From positions 1 through 64,000 of the forward strand of contig JAQFVV010000516.1 in the NCBI GenBank assembly GCA_028023455.1: 64,000 bases of DNA. Direction: 5' to 3'. The notes under the pieces were generated by a model, which had not been told where the DNA came from, searched no databases, and saw only the letters and a program-made list of their open reading frames with translations. How positions within the stretch are numbered: position 1 is the stretch's first letter; the number at the start of each line of letters is the position of its first letter. Source of the stretch: Epiperipatus broadwayi. Its lineage: Eukaryota > Onychophora > Udeonychophora > Euonychophora > Peripatidae. The translations under genes were made by a program, and so were the position numbers. Below are positions 60,200 through 64,000 of the stretch, piece by piece.

Positions 60200-63190
60200 A
60201 AAAGTGGCATTTAACAAAGCAGGTATAAATGAAAATCTTGAGCTACTAGCAGTAGTGGAAACATATCTAAGATATGAAACTATACTGGACAATTTCATGT
60301 GGCAGGGTATAAATAAAGAAAAAAGGAGTGATGGTATAGGGGTTATGTCAAAAAATATTTAAATACAGTTAAATGTCAAGAATATTTGTAGTTTGAGATA
60401 AGGCTAGGAAGACAGGAGTGGAGGGTAACTGTAATATATACAGCCACTGGAGATAGTCCAACTATAATGCAGTGGAACAGTAACATATATGAATGCCTAG
60501 TTAAGGATATACAGAGTTTAAAAAAGGGGAAATAGAATAATGGCTATAGGGGATATGAATGTGCATATTTAAGAAATTGATGGTATAAATAACAAGAATG
60601 AACAGCTTTTAAAGAATTTTTGTCAAAGAGTGAATTTGAGAATTAAAAATGTGTCAGATATTTGTGAGGGACAATACACATTGTCTAGAAATAATATATT
60701 TTACACAATAGATTATGAATAGAGAAAAAGGAAATGAATAAAGTATGGAAAATTAAAGTGTTTGATAACGAAGAAAGGGTGTTTAATAATGATTATTTTA
60801 CAATAGAATTTGTGAGTATTGTGAGGGAAAATAATAATAAAAGTAGAATGGATAATGAAAGATATGAATGGAGAATGAATAATAAGAATAAGTAAAAAAA
60901 ATATAAAATGAAAGTTGAAGAAACCATAGAAGAGTTGTTTGGGGGTGAGTATAAGGACTGGTTTAGTGAAATAGAGAAAATGGCAAATAGGATTTTAGGT
61001 GAAAATATTCAGAAGAATAAAAGTAATAAAAATGTGAAAGTTAGTAAAAGTATAAAAGAGAGGGGAAAGCATGCAGAGAATTAAGTGTGCTATTAAGAAC
61101 AAAAAAGGAGAAAAGATGTAATGTTAAATGGGAAAAGTATTTTGAATAAAGAAGTTGGCTAAAATAGATAATTATAGACAAAGAATGAAATTGAATAGTA
61201 AATTGTTGGAGGATATTAATAAAAGTGGAAGAGATCAGAGTAAAAAATTGTGGAAATACATTAAAAGAAGGAATGAAGGGGGAGAGAAATAGTATTACTA
61301 GTTGATGAGGGAATAAAGTGTAGCTCTAGAGAAGAATTAGTGACAAACTTAAATAAGAATGTAATGGATATAGAAAAAGATGTTAGATGTGAAGGGCAGA
61401 GTGATATCAAACATGAATGCATATAATAATGGAAATATTAGATTTACAGAAAATGAAGTAAATGAGGCAGGGAAGAAAGTTGGAAAGGCAAGAGGTTTGG
61501 ATGGATTGGGCAGCAGAGATGCTAATGAATTTAGGGCATAGGGCAATATTAAAACTATTTTTATGTTTTAATAAGATGGTGAAGAAATGAGATTTTTCAG
61601 ACAGTTGCAGTATTACAAGAATAAGGCCACTATTTAAAGGAAAGGGTAAAGATCTTAGAAAGTTAAACAATTACAGACCAATAGTGGTAACATCAGTGTT
61701 ATATAAAGTTTTCACATATATGGTGGCTGGATGATGGCAAAATAGATGGAAAAAAATAACATAGTGGGAGAAATGGAGGGAAGTTTTTGATCAGATAGGT
61801 TTATAGGAGATAGTTTATTTGAAAGTTACCCAGCTTATAGATATGAGTAGAAATACAGTTAGAGTTATGTATGTTTTTTATAGATATAGAGAATACATAT
61901 GATAGAGTAAATAGAAATAGATTATGGGTAAGTTTAGTAAATTTGGGAATGTGTAGAGCTTTAGTAGGTATTATTAACAGATTATATGAAAATAATTATT
62001 ATATGTATCAATTAGGGAATATAGAATCATTTAAAATTAAAAATGGGGTAGGACTAAGGCAAGGATGCCCTATGTGATCTATTTTGTTTTTGTTGTATTT
62101 GAGAGAAATGGAGAGAGCAATAGAAAGACTAGAAAAAGGGATAGAAATATTATTAATAGGTGGCAAAGGAGTATATACCTTATCAGGTCTTTTATTTGCA
62201 GATGATGTCTTGTGCAAAGAAAGAAGGGGAAATATGGATGTTATACTGAAGACCAGCACAAGAGTAGGTAAAGAGATGGGGGATTAAATTTAGTGAGAAT
62301 AAATCAAAAGTAATGATGATTAATAGTGGGAAAAGACAAGACAATGAATTTGTATTGGAGGATATAAAGTTAAGTGTGGTGAATATGTATAATTATTTGG
62401 AGATCATCTTAGTTGATCAGAAAAATTATTTGGATGAATGGCAAAAAACTGTTAAATGGAGCAAAAAAAGAATGGGACTAATAATGAAATTAACAGTGTT
62501 TTTATTTAATAAATATGATATAGTTAGAATTGTATGGAAGGGAGTGCACAGTACCAGGATTAACACATCATAACAGTGTATTATGTGTTATTAAAGGGGT
62601 GTTCAGACAACTTAGAAAAAGTACAAGAAAATGTAGGAAGACATGCATTAGATGCAGATATGTGGATAGAAATAGAGGCAGTTCAAGGAGAAATGGGATA
62701 GTCAAGTTTTTATATGAGAGCCACAAAATGCAAAATAAAAATGTTAGGTAGATTGCAGTTTATGGATAATAAGAAAATATCCAAAATCATATTTAATTGT
62801 GTTATGAATAAAGGGGCAAGTAACATGATGGGTAAGAACGTAGTATTGTATGCAGAAGATTTGGATAAAGAATTTATGGCAGTATACTTATACAAAAGAT
62901 GGGTTGATTGTGTTAGAAGAATTTTTTAGTGTTATAGTGATAAGAAATGGGATAGTAAAATAGATATATTAATAATGAATAGGGAGTTGTAGAGATGGAG
63001 AACTAATGATGGGGAGTAAAAAGAGTTTAAATATATATAGAAAGGAATATTGATGTGAGCAAATTTATGATAACAGCATGGAATGTAGTTTATTGTTTAA
63101 AGCTTAGTCTGCAAGTTGTGTAAGTAGGGCATAGAAAATATTTGGCATCTGTTAATTAAATGTAAATGCCTGAAATCAGAAAGGGTACAA
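60200..63190 (+). pseudogene. CR1-like ORF2: endonuclease-reverse transcriptase
   Basis: Endonuclease traces: LAVVETYLR near 60250, MAIGDMNVHI near 60541-60570 and TIDYE near 60700. RT traces: KVGKARGLDGLG near 61470, LNNYRPIVVTSVLYKVFTY near 61665, FFIDIENTYDRVNRNRLW near 61870, GLRQGCPM near 62055 and the catalytic LLFADDV near 62190. Further on are NKSKVMMINSGK near 62300 and HLLIKCKCLKSERVQIM near 63150, the terminal Cys/His motif. Many stops and frameshifts. Confidence 0.75.
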
Positions 63191-63470
63191 ATAATGAAGT
63201 TGTGCAAGAATATGTGTAAACAAGTGATTATACAGAAAATGGGTTATTGTTTTTTTTATGCTGGGTTGGAGAAAGGATAAAAGGAATTTAGATATAAAGA
63301 ATATGGAGATGATAAAGATTACATTGTGGAAATGGAATGGTGCAGGATAGAAAATAATATGTGAAAACTTAAGGTGGGGAGTGGAAAGAGAAGGTAAATT
63401 TGCTAATAGGTTTATCTGGGCATAGTTGCATCTCATTGCATCATGTCACAATTGAATAACATTTTTAACA

Positions 63471-64000
63471 TAAAAAGATAAAATGTTAATAATTTTAGAC
63501 AGAAAAGTTACTTACTGATTTATTATACATATATAATTATGTGCACATACTAAATATTGTATATGCATAAAGTGTATATATATTAACTTGTTGCAGAAAT
63601 ATCTAGTGATATATATATATAATCTTAATTTAACATTTTTGCTATTGGTGGAACTTTAACATTTTTTTCAAATCAGTGATTGCAGTGCCTCTACAACCAT
63701 CTTTCTAACTTTGGTCACCCAGTAGATGACTTGTGTGATCAAGTCAAAATGTTGGTATTTCAATATTTAATTTTTTTTTAACATGGATGAACCCACAAAA
63801 TATGTCTTTTATATATGCAACCTGTGAAAATCTTCATATCAACATATATATATATATTGTAACTGAATGGAATTGATGATTGCTGTATTCTATTTAAATT
63901 GAAGAAAGAAGGCCCCAAACGTTGGTGCCATTTTGTAACTGATGGAATTTGATGAATGCCGGGTGATGGGTAGAATGATTAATCTGATCTAATGAAAAAT
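63471..64000. other. AT-rich tail, possible short repeat
   Basis: No gene. Short (AT)n runs near 63609 and 63845. The phrase TTGTAACTGAATGGAATTGA near 63858 recurs as TTGTAACTGATGGAATTTGA near 63933, around a GGCCCCAAACGTTGGTGCC stretch that forms a partial palindrome. It may be the edge of another repeat cut by the window end. Confidence 0.35.

Larger units (their letters stand above)
59050..63470 (+). mobile_element. Decayed CR1-like LINE
   Basis: Remnants in order along the + strand: PHD finger, SGNH-type esterase, endonuclease, reverse transcriptase and a C-terminal C-x-x-C...H-L-L-x-x-C motif. PHD and esterase domains in ORF1 are known from CR1-group non-LTR retrotransposons (established knowledge). 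The element is about 4.4 kb and has stops or shifts every few dozen codons, so it is much older than the RTE copy at 26.5 kb. Confidence 0.75.

Overview
This is an AT-rich stretch of animal nuclear DNA. It has no prokaryotic operons, a low density of coding sequence, long (AT)n and (ATT)n microsatellites, satellite arrays, and at least seven transposable elements. The only cellular gene I can support is a DEG/ENaC-family (amiloride-sensitive-type) cation channel on the + strand. Two of its internal exons are visible (about 15715-15858 and 29784-29928), separated by an intron of about 13.9 kb. The huge intron, AT content, RTE and CR1-like LINEs, Ty3/gypsy elements and a Merlin DNA transposon together suggest a lophotrochozoan. 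A mollusc such as a cephalopod is plausible, but that is inference and a cnidarian is not excluded.

Layout. 1-6026: a complete minus-strand LTR retrotransposon with about 1.73-kb LTRs whose interior carries only a gag-like remnant. About 6-9.5 kb: AT-rich DNA with no clear gene. 9.5-10.7 kb: a non-autonomous element with terminal inverted repeats, containing a minisatellite and TTAGGG-like repeats. 10.7-15.7 kb: AT-rich DNA with decayed repeats. 15.7 kb: first channel exon. The intron then holds a GC-richer unidentified patch (16.5-17.6 kb), a 200-bp-arm palindrome (19.7-20.15 kb), a heavily decayed minus-strand gypsy element with its two LTRs (20.5-25.5 kb), and a fairly young + strand RTE-type LINE (26.5-29.5 kb). 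The second channel exon lies only about 300 bp beyond the LINE.

Downstream: a head-to-head array of about 410-bp units (30.1-31.96 kb), plain AT-rich DNA, a 323-bp satellite with a trimeric higher-order repeat (35.7-38.64 kb), and a short promoter-like segment (39.6 kb). Next comes a Merlin-superfamily DNA transposon remnant (41.45-45.67 kb) whose interior is filled by two different satellite arrays. It is followed by a + strand Ty3/gypsy element with about 1.87-kb LTRs and a gag-protease-RT-RNaseH-integrase coding region broken by stops and frameshifts (49.9-58.1 kb). After a long (ATT)n/(GTT)n microsatellite there is a decayed CR1-like LINE with PHD-finger and SGNH-esterase ORF1 remnants (59.1-63.5 kb).

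The genes do not form a pathway. The window is one channel gene (partial) inside a repeat landscape. I did not find a convincing new cellular system. The most unusual items are the Merlin element with its internal satellites, the higher-order 323-bp satellite with conserved short hairpins, the gag-only LTR element with an ORF kept open in both LTRs, and the cryptic gypsy element recognised from its LTR pair plus integrase fragments. Boundaries of repeats were set by eye and are approximate unless stated otherwise.
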